Assembly (NCBI GenBank): GCA_900551445.1
Contig: URWA01000001.1
Location: 1 to 64,000 of the forward strand
Source of the DNA: an uncultured Bacteroides sp.
GTDB taxonomy: Bacteria > Bacteroidota > Bacteroidia > Bacteroidales > Bacteroidaceae
DNA length: 64,000 nucleotides
Direction: 5' to 3'
Shown here: positions 6,445 through 15,469 of the stretch, in pieces
Layout: the number at the start of each line of letters is the position of its first letter
Position numbering within the stretch: the first letter of the stretch is position 1
Position numbers and translations under genes: made by a program
Notes under the pieces: model-generated
Database searches by the model: none
Told to the model about the DNA's origin: nothing
What the model saw: the letters and a program-made list of their open reading frames with translations, nothing else

Positions 6445-8532
6445 ATGAAGAAAATACTTTTTACAGCCATACTCCTGTTTCTGTGCGGCACATTGTTCGC
6501 TCAGAACACCATTTCACAATACGGACAAGGAATGTCTGCCACGGGAATGGACAACAACAGGTATGACCGGAATGGAAACCCGATAGATACAACCGCCGTC
6601 ATCGACGCCAACACGGTACCGGTAGGATTAAATGCCTGGAAAATTGACACACGCTTCGGTGAAATGACTCCAGTTCCAGTAGATACACTGCAACACGGAT
6701 TCCAGAACTCCAACGACACGGGAGGGCCTACCGGACACTATACTTATTTGGGTAACCTGGGTGCTCCGCGTATCTCACACGTATTTTTTGAACGGAAAGA
6801 AAGCAGCCAGTTTTTCTTCACTGACCCTTACGATTTCACCGTAAGGAAACCCAACGACGTGATTTATACCAATACCAAATCACCTTTCACCAACCTGACT
6901 TATTTCAAACAAGGCGACGGTCGCTATGGAGAAGAACGTTTCAAGGCATATTTTGCCGTCAATGTCAACAAACGGCTGGGATTCGGCTTCGACATCGACT
7001 ATACCTACGGACGTGGTAAATATGAGAGCCAGTCGACTGCCCTGTTCAACGGTAACCTCTTCGCCTATTATCACGGCGACAAGTACGACATGCATTTCAG
7101 TTTCATCAATGACAACCTGAAAGTGGCCGAAAATGGAGGTATCACGGACGACCGTTACATCACCAATCCGCTGGAAATGGCCGAAGGAAACCGTACGTAT
7201 GAAACTTACTCCATCCCTACCAACCTATCGGACATCTGGAACCATAACACAGGATACCACGCTTTTCTGACCCATCGCTACAACCTAGGATTCTATCGCG
7301 ATGAAACGGCAGAAAACGACACCATCACCAAAGAGGTGTTCGTGCCGGTCACCAGTTTCATCCATACCGTCAATGTGGACATCAACCGGAGAAAATATAT
7401 TTCTTACAATACAAATCAGAACGAGGAATATTTCGAGCACAACTACTTGGGAAAGGATTCGCTGGATGTCACCAAGAACTTCTCCATCAAGAACACCGTA
7501 GGTATCGCCCTGCGGGAAGGGTTCAACAAATGGGCCAAGGCCGGACTGACAGTGTTTGCCAGCTTCGAGCACCGTAACTTCACCCTGACAGATACCATTA
7601 CGGGGACAGCAGGCCGGCGTATTCCTACCAGCCACAAGGAAAACGTGCTCTCCATCGGAGGCCAACTCATCAAGTCACAGGGAAAGACGCTCCACTATAA
7701 CGTACTGGGTGAAATCGCCATGATTGGCGAGGATGCCGGACAATTCAGCGTGGAAGGACAGGGCGACTTGAATTTCCGCCTGTTCAATGATACGGTACGT
7801 CTGGAGGCCAATGCCTACATCAAGAACCTGAACCCGACTTTCTACTATCGTCATTTCCATTCCAAGCACTACTGGTGGGATAATGACCTGAGCAAAATCA
7901 TGCGTACCCGCATTGAAGGAAAACTGAGCATCGACCGCTGGCGGACTCAACTGAAGGCCGGAGTGGAAAACATCACCAATTACACTTACCTGGACAACAC
8001 GTCGGTGAAATACACCAACTCCAATGAGGTGACCAGCTACAAGAACAACATGGCTGTAAGCCAGTATTCCGGAAGCATACAGGTGTTCAGTGCCACGCTG
8101 CGGCAGGATTTCAAACTGGGTATCCTTCATCTGGACAATGAAATTACCTACCAGAAAACCAGTAACGCCACCGTACTGCCCTTGCCGGAACTTGTGCTTT
8201 ACCACGACCTGTACCTCCAGTTCGGGCTGGCCAAGAACGTGCTTCAGATTGAAATGGGAGCTGACATGCGCTACTTCACACAATACTACGCTCCCGACTA
8301 TGCACCGGCCATCGGACAGTTCTACCTGCAGAATCCGGATACTCGCTACAAGGTGGGAGGCTATCCGCTCATCAACGGATACATCAACCTGCACCTGAAA
8401 CGTACGCGTATCTTCGTGCAGATGTACAACATCCTGCAGCGCACCGGCGAAAAGAGTTACTTCCTCGCCCCTCATTATCCGCTCAACCCACGTATCTTGA
8501 AGGTAGGTATTTCATGGAACTTCTTTGATTAA
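6445..8532 (+). CDS. Putative porin, outer-membrane beta-barrel (Porin_10-like)
   Basis: 695 residues with a clean signal peptide (MKKILFTAILLFLCGTLFAQ). The rest is rich in alternating aromatic/hydrophobic strands (for example RFKAYFAVNVNKRLGFGFDI) and ends in the aromatic strand ILKVGISWNFFD. This resembles the Bacteroidota putative-porin family. The conserved early region LGNLGAPRISHVFFERK is typical of that group as I recall it. The start was chosen at 6445 because it begins the signal peptide; the longer reading would start inside the promoter. It opens a four-gene operon with overlapping or closely spaced members. Substrate unknown. Confidence 0.85.
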   Translation: MKKILFTAILLFLCGTLFAQNTISQYGQGMSATGMDNNRYDRNGNPIDTTAVIDANTVPVGLNAWKIDTRFGEMTPVPVDTLQHGFQNSNDTGGPTGHYTYLGNLGAPRISHVFFERKESSQFFFTDPYDFTVRKPNDVIYTNTKSPFTNLTYFKQGDGRYGEERFKAYFAVNVNKRLGFGFDIDYTYGRGKYESQSTALFNGNLFAYYHGDKYDMHFSFINDNLKVAENGGITDDRYITNPLEMAEGNRTYETYSIPTNLSDIWNHNTGYHAFLTHRYNLGFYRDETAENDTITKEVFVPVTSFIHTVNVDINRRKYISYNTNQNEEYFEHNYLGKDSLDVTKNFSIKNTVGIALREGFNKWAKAGLTVFASFEHRNFTLTDTITGTAGRRIPTSHKENVLSIGGQLIKSQGKTLHYNVLGEIAMIGEDAGQFSVEGQGDLNFRLFNDTVRLEANAYIKNLNPTFYYRHFHSKHYWWDNDLSKIMRTRIEGKLSIDRWRTQLKAGVENITNYTYLDNTSVKYTNSNEVTSYKNNMAVSQYSGSIQVFSATLRQDFKLGILHLDNEITYQKTSNATVLPLPELVLYHDLYLQFGLAKNVLQIEMGADMRYFTQYYAPDYAPAIGQFYLQNPDTRYKVGGYPLINGYINLHLKRTRIFVQMYNILQRTGEKSYFLAPHYPLNPRILKVGISWNFFD

Positions 8533-9356
8533 TGCCCATGAAAAGAAGCAAACCTGTTTACCTGTTTGTCGGAGTCGTCATCTTGCTGGTCCTGATCCGT
8601 CTCTGTTCGCACCACGAGCCTCAACCGGAATTCACCCCTCGTGACTATCCGGACATTGTCCGCTCGGGTATTCTTCGTGCGGTAACGGAGTATAATTCCA
8701 TCAGCTACCATGCCGATAAGGACAGTATTTCCGGCTTCGACTACGAACTCTTGAACGCTTTTGCACAAGCCAAGCACCTCCAGCTGGAGGTCACTCCCGA
8801 AATGAGTTTTGAAGAGCGTCTGAAAGGCCTCACCGAAGGGAAATACGATCTGATAGCAACCGGCACCGTCGTCACCACCCGTTCGAAAGATACCCTGCTC
8901 TTCACTCACCCCCTGCTGCTGAGCAAACAAGTTCTGGTACAGCGCAAGCAGGAGAAAGGAAAGGACAGCCTCTACATCCACAACCAGCTGGAACTGGGAG
9001 GAAAGACCCTGCACGTAGTCAAAGGTTCTCCAGTCCTGCTGCGTTTACACAACCTCATCAATGAAATAGCCGACACCATCTATATACAGGAGGTCGACCA
9101 ATATGGTCCTGAACAGCTCATGGCGATGGTTTCGGGAGGAGACATCGATTATGCCGTGTGTGATGAGAACATTGCCAAAGCCAATATCGAACTGTATCCC
9201 AACCTGGACATTGACACCGATATCAGCTTCACTCAGTTCTATGCCTGGGGAGTGCCCAAACACGCCCCTGTTCTGCTCGACAGTCTGAACGTATGGCTCG
9301 ACCAGTACATGAAAAGTGAAGACTACCGGAAACTATATAAAAAGTATTTTCATTAA
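8532..9356 (+). CDS. Membrane-anchored periplasmic solute-binding protein (SBP_bac_3-like)
   Basis: 274 residues. The ATG overlaps the porin stop (TAATG); a second Met (8538) is an alternative. An N-terminal hydrophobic segment (YLFVGVVILLVLIRL) anchors or exports it. A type-3 periplasmic-binding fold follows: GILRAVTEYNS, SGFDYELLNAFAQ, YDLIATGTVVTTRSKD, and a second lobe with LVQRKQ and KGSPVLLRL. The same fold is found in amino-acid binding proteins and in the sensor half of the lytic transglycosylase MltF, but no transglycosylase domain follows here and no ABC permease is encoded nearby. The C-x-H after the hydrophobic segment is not a good lipobox. Function unknown; it may feed or sense a compound entering via the upstream porin. 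Confidence 0.8.
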   Translation: MPMKRSKPVYLFVGVVILLVLIRLCSHHEPQPEFTPRDYPDIVRSGILRAVTEYNSISYHADKDSISGFDYELLNAFAQAKHLQLEVTPEMSFEERLKGLTEGKYDLIATGTVVTTRSKDTLLFTHPLLLSKQVLVQRKQEKGKDSLYIHNQLELGGKTLHVVKGSPVLLRLHNLINEIADTIYIQEVDQYGPEQLMAMVSGGDIDYAVCDENIAKANIELYPNLDIDTDISFTQFYAWGVPKHAPVLLDSLNVWLDQYMKSEDYRKLYKKYFH

Positions 9357-9367
9357 AACACTCATCT

Positions 9368-10357
9368 ATGATCAAACTGGATAAAGTAAACTGGGGATTC
9401 ATCGGATGCGGTGAAGTCACCGAAAAGAAAAGCGGCCCGGCCTTCAACATGATTGAAGGTTCCAAAGTGGTAGCAGTCATGAGCCGTGAAGAAGAGAAAG
9501 TGAAATCCTACGCCATACGCCACCAGATTCCCCGGTGGTACACCGACGCACAAGAACTGATTGGAGATGAAGACGTGAATGCCATCTATATCGCCACGCC
9601 TCCTTCTTCGCATGCCACTTTTGCCATCATGGCCATGAAAGCCGGAAAACCGGTCTACATCGAAAAGCCGATGGCGGCCAGTTACGAGGACTGTGCCCGC
9701 ATCAACCGTATTTCCAAGGAAACAGGCGTGCCTTGTTTTGTGGCCTACTATCGCCGCTACCTGCCCTATTTCCAGAAAGTACGTCAACTGGTCGATGAAG
9801 GTGAAATCGGCAACGTCATCAACGTACAGATTCGTTTTGCCCAGCCTCCCCGGGCACTGGACTACAACAGCAAGAACCTGCCGTGGCGTGTGCAGCCCGA
9901 TATTGCCGGCGGAGGCTATTTTTACGATTTGGCTCCCCACCAACTGGATTTGCTGCAAGACATGTTCGGCTGCATCCTCGAAGCGGAAGGCTACAAGAGC
10001 AACCGCGGCGGACTGTATGAAGCAGAAGATACCATCAGTGCCTGCTTCAAGTTCGACTCCGGCCTGCCAGGTTCCGGTTCCTGGTGCTTCGTGGCACACG
10101 AATCGGCCAAAGAAGACCGTATCGAAATCATCGGCGATAAAGGCATGATTTGTTTCTCTGTCTTCACCTACGATCCGATAGCCTTACACACCGAACGAGG
10201 ACGCGAAGAGATTCTTCCTCCCAATCCTCCTCATGTACAGCTTCCACTGATTAAAGCTGTAGTGGAACACCTGCAAGGCAAAGCCGTCTGCACCTGCGAT
10301 GGAATCAGTGCCACACCTACCAACTGGGTTATGGACCGCATCCTGAACAAACTATAA
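9368..10357 (+). CDS. Gfo/Idh/MocA-family NAD(P)-dependent oxidoreductase
   Basis: 329 residues, soluble. An N-terminal Rossmann fold begins WGFIGCGEVTEKKSGPAFN (G-x-G-x-x-x motif), with AIYIATPPSSHATF and the family hallmark YIEKPMAAS (E-K-P) at about residue 100. The C-terminal dimerisation/substrate domain contains GGGYFYDLAPHQLDLL, which supplies the usual Asp and His near the active site. Family members oxidise or reduce sugars, inositols and related alcohols; the substrate here is not predictable. 11 nt after the binding-protein gene. Confidence 0.9.
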   Translation: MIKLDKVNWGFIGCGEVTEKKSGPAFNMIEGSKVVAVMSREEEKVKSYAIRHQIPRWYTDAQELIGDEDVNAIYIATPPSSHATFAIMAMKAGKPVYIEKPMAASYEDCARINRISKETGVPCFVAYYRRYLPYFQKVRQLVDEGEIGNVINVQIRFAQPPRALDYNSKNLPWRVQPDIAGGGYFYDLAPHQLDLLQDMFGCILEAEGYKSNRGGLYEAEDTISACFKFDSGLPGSGSWCFVAHESAKEDRIEIIGDKGMICFSVFTYDPIALHTERGREEILPPNPPHVQLPLIKAVVEHLQGKAVCTCDGISATPTNWVMDRILNKL

Positions 10358-10372
10358 AAACAAACTTATAGA

Positions 10373-11533
10373 GTGAAACAACTCTCCTTGTTGACCATAC
10401 TACTTGTTTTTCTTCTCTACCCATCCCATGTCTCGGGCCAAGTAGAGAAGCAAGACAGTGTGGGCTTAACCGAACCTGGCCCGGTATCTGCCCCCCGCCT
10501 TTCATTGAGCAGTTTGACCGAAGGCATTGTACGCACCATCAAGCTAACCGGACAAGAAATCAAGAAAGCCGGTATCAAACTGAATACGGTGGATACCACC
10601 TACATCTCTCCCAACAAATACAATCTGGCCTTCATGCTGGAACAAAGTTCCTGGTACGAACATTACCGTCTGGGAAGCAATGACGGACAAAGTTTGAGCT
10701 TTGCCCCTCATATCAACACCAAATTAGGTGTCTATTTCGGATGGAGATGGATTTTTCTGGGAATCTCTTTCGACATCAGAGACCTTTTGGGGAAAGGAAA
10801 GAACAAAGCCCCCCGGAAGGAATTTGTATTCAACCTGTATAGCGCCAAATTCGGGGTAGATCTTTACTACCGGAAAACAGGCAGCGACTTCAAGATATCT
10901 TCCTACGAGAAGTTCAGCCTGAGCCATGACTATACAGACAACTCATTCAACGGGTTTCAGAGTAACATCAAAGGACTGAACGCCTACTGGATTTTCAATC
11001 ACAAACATTTTTCTTATCCGGCAGCCTACAGCCAGTCGACCAACCAGCGTAAAAGCTGCGGCTCACTCCTGGCCGGATTCTCCTACTCGCAACATAACAT
11101 TTCTTTCGACTATACCCAGCTTCCCGATGAGATGCAGCAACAGCTCAGTCCTTCCCTCCAGTTCCACAGCCTGCGTTACACAGACTACAACCTCAGTGTG
11201 GGGTATGGTTACAACTGGGTCTTTGCCAAGAACTGCCTGCTGAATGTGTCCCTGCTCCCGGCCGTAGCCTACAAGAAATCACGTATCAACGACCAGCCCA
11301 CCCAGAGCGGCACCAGTTGGGCACAATGGATCAGAGACATCAACTTCGACTTGATTACCCGTGCCGGCATCACTTGGAACAACAGCAAATACTATGTAGG
11401 AGCTTCGCTCGTACTCCACACCTATGACTACCGGAAGCCCACCTTCTCCATGACCAATTCCTTTGGCAGCCTTCGAATCTACATGGGATTCAATTTCTGG
11501 AAAAAGAAAGAATATCGTGACAAAAAGGAATAA
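10373..11533 (+). CDS. DUF4421-family outer-membrane-like protein
   Basis: 386 residues starting at a GTG. The GTG is supported by the signal peptide it opens (KQLSLLTILLVFLLYPSHVSG) and by the absence of a nearby in-frame ATG. The mature part has the pattern I associate with DUF4421: YNLAFMLEQSSWYEHYRL, then repeated amphipathic strands, and ends in a barrel-like strand SLRIYMGFNFWKKKE. Probably an outer-membrane barrel of unknown role. Last gene of the operon begun by the porin, 15 nt after the oxidoreductase. Confidence 0.75.
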   Translation: MKQLSLLTILLVFLLYPSHVSGQVEKQDSVGLTEPGPVSAPRLSLSSLTEGIVRTIKLTGQEIKKAGIKLNTVDTTYISPNKYNLAFMLEQSSWYEHYRLGSNDGQSLSFAPHINTKLGVYFGWRWIFLGISFDIRDLLGKGKNKAPRKEFVFNLYSAKFGVDLYYRKTGSDFKISSYEKFSLSHDYTDNSFNGFQSNIKGLNAYWIFNHKHFSYPAAYSQSTNQRKSCGSLLAGFSYSQHNISFDYTQLPDEMQQQLSPSLQFHSLRYTDYNLSVGYGYNWVFAKNCLLNVSLLPAVAYKKSRINDQPTQSGTSWAQWIRDINFDLITRAGITWNNSKYYVGASLVLHTYDYRKPTFSMTNSFGSLRIYMGFNFWKKKEYRDKKE

Positions 11534-11569
11534 AAAAAAGGAGCTGCCTCAGTGAATAAAAGCAACTCC
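11532..11569 (-). terminator. Probable terminator of the FadL-like operon
   Basis: For minus-strand transcription the arms GGAGTTGC (11569-11562) and GCAGCTCC (11547-11540) pair with one mismatch around a 14-nt loop, directly followed by eight T (A-run 11532-11539). It also lies just past the convergent DUF4421 stop. Confidence 0.5.
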
Positions 11570-11590
11570 CTATTAAAATAAAACAAACAC

Positions 11591-11617
11591 AATGAACGCT
11601 TAGAAATGAACGCTTAG
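11591..11617 (-). repeat. 14-bp tandem duplication across the 3' end of the FadL-like gene
   Basis: AATGAACGCTTAG occurs twice with a period of 14 (11591-11603 and 11605-11617). On the coding strand this duplicates the codons for the terminal Ser-Val-His-Phe region; the stop codon lies inside the duplication. Confidence 0.6.
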
Positions 11618-13213
11618 CGTCAGCAACAGCTGATGACGTTCGTTGGTGACCTTTGTGGCAGGCAAAGCCTCATCACTGAAGGCATAGAAGTCAGACTTAT
11701 ACAAATCATATTTGTAAGCCAAATCCGTATAGAACCATTTTCCTCTATAGCCTAAACCTACAGTGACCGTATTGCGGGACAGGTCATTCATATATTCCGT
11801 ATCCGTACGCATATCGTTTACATTCAACGACTTGTACGCACCGTCCTTAAAGGCTGAAGTTGAATAGTTATAACCGGCTCTTACGCTGAAAGCAGAGGCA
11901 ATACGCGCTTCTGCTCCAATACGTACCGTATGTTGTCCCTTCAGGATAGACTTGGTGTACTGATTCTGGTTCTCCATTGGAGTCCCGTCGTTGTAATACA
12001 TTCGACAAGCATTATAACCGGCATATTCATATTCCGCACCCAATGCCAATACACTTCCCACAGTAGTTCCTGCACTGACATTAAATTTCCACGGAGTCAC
12101 CAACCGATAATCCTGCAGAGACTCTCCAGCATAAGCTATCGTCCGTTCATCAGCCTTGAACTGCATATTGTCGGCTTCATTCTCGAACTTGTAATTCAGT
12201 TCCGAATAAATCTCTGAAGAATATTTGTCAGTCAAACTGTACCAGGTGGGCGTATGAATGGCCAGACCAAAGCGGAACGGAGAATCTTCTATCGGACGGA
12301 AAATAGCACCCAATTTCAGGTTCAATCCGGTTCCTTCCGTACGGAATGCATTCCGCAATTCATAATAACCTGAATGATTCCCATCATATACATCCTCTGA
12401 ATAATAAGTGCTACGGGTATAATTCACGTCATTCACGCCCAAGGTAATACCGAAATACATCCGGTCCTCCACATTAAACGACACATTGAAGTCGTACTGG
12501 TTAATACCTCCTTCTTCCCGGCTGCGGAAACCGTTTGCATTACCGTTCCAGCCCATCGGTACTTGCTTTCCATTGGCCAATGTTCCCACTCCGACCAGTT
12601 CCGTACGGATACCCATAACGCCCAGATACGGATAATTGGTATTATAGTAAGGGTTCGAAAGTCCGCTGTGTCCTTCTGTCCCATAGTTATAAATATCATC
12701 CATTTCACTGATGGAATAGATAGACCCGCCTACCATATTGGCCATCTGCTGCGTTTGGGATAAGCCATTCAGCATACCACCTGCGGCGAACTGCCGGTTG
12801 AAGTTCCGGCTCTTATGATAATTGAATCCAAAATTCAAATAACGGAGCGTCGTACGGTTGCCGATTTTGGTGGAATACACGAAACCAATCTGGTCAAACG
12901 AAGCCTTATTCCGCTTGTCATTCATCACGCTACCATTAAAATCACTCTCCGCCTTTGTCATATTCATGCCGAATGACGTAGACACATCGTGTCCTCTGAA
13001 CAAGCCGATACCTGCCGGATTGGTACCCATAACTGAAATATCCGCACCCAAGGCACCCATGGCTCCACCCATTCCGACAAAACGGGCAGTACCGTTCAAC
13101 TCATCACCTGCATAGCGGGCCGCATCATACGCAGTCTGCGCCATGGCCTGTGCACCGCACAGCACTGAACAGGCCACCGCATACATATATCTCTTTTTCA
13201 TCTTTAATTTCAT
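11600..13213 (-). CDS. FadL/OmpP1-like outer-membrane transport protein
   Basis: 537 residues from the ATG at 13213 (MKLKMKKRYMYAVACSVLCG signal peptide). The longer frame would overlap the preceding gene and precede its stop, so it was rejected. The N-terminal mature part carries ARFVGMGGAMGALGADISVM followed by GTNPAGIGLFRG; the NPAG element after a Gly/Ala-rich hatch is typical of FadL/TodX family channels for hydrophobic compounds. A long barrel follows and the C-terminus is the aromatic strand LLLTLSVHF. Bacteroides homologues have sometimes been called hemin receptors, without mechanistic support that I know of. It is the second gene after the aromatic/Gly-rich protein, 13 nt apart. Confidence 0.8.
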   Translation of the reverse strand: MKLKMKKRYMYAVACSVLCGAQAMAQTAYDAARYAGDELNGTARFVGMGGAMGALGADISVMGTNPAGIGLFRGHDVSTSFGMNMTKAESDFNGSVMNDKRNKASFDQIGFVYSTKIGNRTTLRYLNFGFNYHKSRNFNRQFAAGGMLNGLSQTQQMANMVGGSIYSISEMDDIYNYGTEGHSGLSNPYYNTNYPYLGVMGIRTELVGVGTLANGKQVPMGWNGNANGFRSREEGGINQYDFNVSFNVEDRMYFGITLGVNDVNYTRSTYYSEDVYDGNHSGYYELRNAFRTEGTGLNLKLGAIFRPIEDSPFRFGLAIHTPTWYSLTDKYSSEIYSELNYKFENEADNMQFKADERTIAYAGESLQDYRLVTPWKFNVSAGTTVGSVLALGAEYEYAGYNACRMYYNDGTPMENQNQYTKSILKGQHTVRIGAEARIASAFSVRAGYNYSTSAFKDGAYKSLNVNDMRTDTEYMNDLSRNTVTVGLGYRGKWFYTDLAYKYDLYKSDFYAFSDEALPATKVTNERHQLLLTLSVHF

Positions 13214-13226
13214 TTTATTTACATAT

Positions 13227-14462
13227 TTATCTTCTGCGAGCGCCACCGCCGCCACCGGTACTTACACCTCTGGAAGAACCGCCGCCACCCGTAGTGGAAC
13301 GATAGCTGCCTCCTCCAAAGTTACTGTAACTTCTGACAGAAGAATTTGAATTTGTCCGTGAATTATTGAATCCGTTTGTCCGGTTCGAATTCTGGTTCAT
13401 CCGGTTGAACACATCCGTATTACGATAGGAATTCGGGCGTGTGCTGCTGGGACGAGAATAAGTGGATTCACCCAATCCCTGCGACGGGCGTGTGTATCTT
13501 GTACCCGTAGTACTACGCACTCTGGAAGCACCGTCCGGACGGATAGAACGTATTCCATCAGAACCGGTCACGACACGACCTCCCGTTCTGCCGTTACGGT
13601 CCAATCCACTCATCACACGGCCTCCGGTTCTACCGTTACGATCGAACGCAGAACCCACCGTACCTCTCCGTTCCATACCCTCTGCACGGCGGTTGTTGTA
13701 GGTATAAGAGTGCCCTTGATAAGCGCCTCCCCATCCATAATACGGGTAATGATGATGCCATCCGGGACCCCAATAACCGCCCCAGTAGCCTCCCCAATAG
13801 CTGCCCCAGTAACCACCGTACCAATAAGGAGAATACCATGGAGAGTACCAGCTGCTATAGTACCATGGAGAATACCATCCCCACCCAAAGCTTGGTCCGG
13901 CAATGCTCCAGTTCCATCTCCAGTCCCACCACATCGGGTTACTGTAGGTCGGGAACACGTATGCATACAAGCCGTCGTCATACACGTTCCAGTCCCAAGA
14001 AGGAAAGGCACCGTACACCACGTCCCAATACAACGGGCTGCTCACCGGAATGGCATAGCGCGGGCTCCGGAAACGGACAATACGCATGGCATACTCATAA
14101 TCATCCTGTGAACCTTCAAAGCCGTTCACCCATTCTCCCCGTTCTCCATACGGTTTTTCCTGTATGTAAAGGGTATCGTTCTGCATGGAGAACGTGTTTT
14201 CCCGCGATGTGTACCGACGGTTGTACTCGTCCACATCACGTGTATTTCCTGCTGCATCCTTCACCACCACCGGAGTGGAAGTAGACGACGCAGAATATAC
14301 CGCTGTCCCCTGATTCTGCTTCGGGGCTACTACGGTCTCCTTCTTCGTTTCCGCCTTTTTCTTAGGCACGAAGTAAAGGTCGTCGTTACTCTGGGCCGCC
14401 ACAAAAAGCGGTAAACTAGCCCATATCAACGAAGCAAATACTTTCAACTTCCTCATAGTCAT
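13227..14462 (-). CDS. Secreted low-complexity protein rich in Trp/Tyr/Gly, then Arg/Ser/Gly
   Basis: 411 residues from MTMRKLKVFASLIWASLPLF (14462; 14456 also possible), with a signal peptide ending near VAAQ. The N-terminal third is ordinary. The middle is a striking run of W/Y/G/S/P repeats (for example SPWYYSSWYSPWYSPYW and repeated GGYWG). The tail is Asn/Arg/Ser/Gly-rich with two near-repeats (GLDRNGRTGGRVMS / AFDRNGRTGGRV) and ends GGGGGARRR. I recall similar Bacteroides proteins carrying misleading labels such as vitellogenin-like; no function is known to me. Such composition suggests a surface or matrix-associated, aggregation-prone protein. Co-transcribed with the FadL-like gene from the promoter at 14496-14525. 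Confidence 0.75.
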   Translation of the reverse strand: MTMRKLKVFASLIWASLPLFVAAQSNDDLYFVPKKKAETKKETVVAPKQNQGTAVYSASSTSTPVVVKDAAGNTRDVDEYNRRYTSRENTFSMQNDTLYIQEKPYGERGEWVNGFEGSQDDYEYAMRIVRFRSPRYAIPVSSPLYWDVVYGAFPSWDWNVYDDGLYAYVFPTYSNPMWWDWRWNWSIAGPSFGWGWYSPWYYSSWYSPWYSPYWYGGYWGSYWGGYWGGYWGPGWHHHYPYYGWGGAYQGHSYTYNNRRAEGMERRGTVGSAFDRNGRTGGRVMSGLDRNGRTGGRVVTGSDGIRSIRPDGASRVRSTTGTRYTRPSQGLGESTYSRPSSTRPNSYRNTDVFNRMNQNSNRTNGFNNSRTNSNSSVRSYSNFGGGSYRSTTGGGGSSRGVSTGGGGGARRR

Positions 14463-14495
14463 ATCTTTTAACGGTTTTACCTTTTTATTCTGGTA

Positions 14496-14525
14496 CAAAA
14501 ATAGGAAGATATTTCTCCCCATCAA
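14496..14525 (-). promoter_or_regulatory. Promoter of the low-complexity protein/FadL-like operon
   Basis: On the minus strand TTG (14525-14523), 19 nt, TATTTTTG (14503-14496). Its presence excludes the longer in-frame start at 14525. Confidence 0.7.
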
Positions 14526-14528
14526 GCA

Positions 14529-14558
14529 GGAAATCCCTATTTCAAGGTAGGGATTTCC
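14529..14558. repeat. Perfect 11-bp inverted repeat GGAAATCCCTA / TAGGGATTTCC
   Basis: Arms at 14529-14539 and 14548-14558 separated by 8 nt, just upstream of the -33 box at 14523 and 30 bp beyond the EamA gene stop (14588). It could terminate the biotin/EamA transcript, though no T-run follows, or be an operator. A nested TAGGGA-TT-TCCCTA dyad overlaps its right arm (14548-14561). Confidence 0.6.
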
Positions 14559-14587
14559 CTAAACTTGTCATTCAGGGGACAAAAGGC

Positions 14588-15460
14588 TCAATGTTTCTTT
14601 TCTGCCCAGTACACCCCGCACAGGATGCAAGCCGATCCCACAATCGCACAAAGGCTCAGTTTCTCTCCCAATATGCACATGGAAGCAGCCAGCGTGACCA
14701 GCGGTCCCAGGTAGATGTAGTTGGAAGTCCGCACCACTCCGATCTTCTTCAGGGCCACGTTCCAGACTACAAAGCAGACCAGTGAAGCCACCAAGGCCAA
14801 GAACAGCAAATTCATCCAAACCGGCGGCTGTACCAAAATCTCCACGTTCCATCGAAAATGATAAACCGCGAACAACGGCAGGATGGTGAGAATCCCGTAG
14901 AAAAACACTTTCCGGGTGATGAACGACACCGGATAACGCCCCGAAAGCTGACGAATAACCAAGCTGTAGCACGCCCACGAGAACGCCGCGCACAAGGTCA
15001 GCAAGTCGCCCCACGGAGAGACCTGCACCCCGTGCTGCCCCTCAAACACAATCAGGGCCACGCCGCACAAAGCCAGTGCCGACCCGCCCAGCAACCGCCG
15101 GGTGAGCCGTTCCCCTTTATAGAGTGCCGACGAAAGCAACGCCGTCATCAGGGGAGCCGTACACAACAGAAAGGCCACATTCGACACCTGCGTGATGCCC
15201 AATGCCGTGTTCTCCGTATAGAAGTACAGCGCACCTCCAAAGAAGCCACCCAAAAGCAGCAGACCTTCATCCCTCCAACTGTCGGCCAGCAACCGACGGG
15301 GGGAAATCACCCAGACCCCTGCATACGCAATCAGGAAACGATAGAAAAAAATCTCGTGCGGATGCAGTCCATGCTGAATCAACACCTTGGTGGAGATATA
15401 CGTCAATCCCCACACTGCGACCACCAGAATGGCCAGCAGGTGATAATATCCCTGTTTCAC
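14588..15460 (-). CDS. EamA/DMT-family permease at the end of the biotin operon
   Basis: 290 residues with about ten hydrophobic helices in two homologous halves of five (first half around HLLAILVVAVWGLTYISTKV, second starting SPWGDLLTLCAAFSWACYSL), the EamA architecture. It lies 9 nt after bioD on the same strand with no terminator between, so it is probably co-transcribed with bioBAFGCD. EamA proteins export or import small metabolites. A link to biotin or a precursor is an inference from context only. Confidence 0.9.
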   Translation of the reverse strand: MKQGYYHLLAILVVAVWGLTYISTKVLIQHGLHPHEIFFYRFLIAYAGVWVISPRRLLADSWRDEGLLLLGGFFGGALYFYTENTALGITQVSNVAFLLCTAPLMTALLSSALYKGERLTRRLLGGSALALCGVALIVFEGQHGVQVSPWGDLLTLCAAFSWACYSLVIRQLSGRYPVSFITRKVFFYGILTILPLFAVYHFRWNVEILVQPPVWMNLLFLALVASLVCFVVWNVALKKIGVVRTSNYIYLGPLVTLAASMCILGEKLSLCAIVGSACILCGVYWAEKKH

Positions 15461-15469
15461 TATTTCCCG

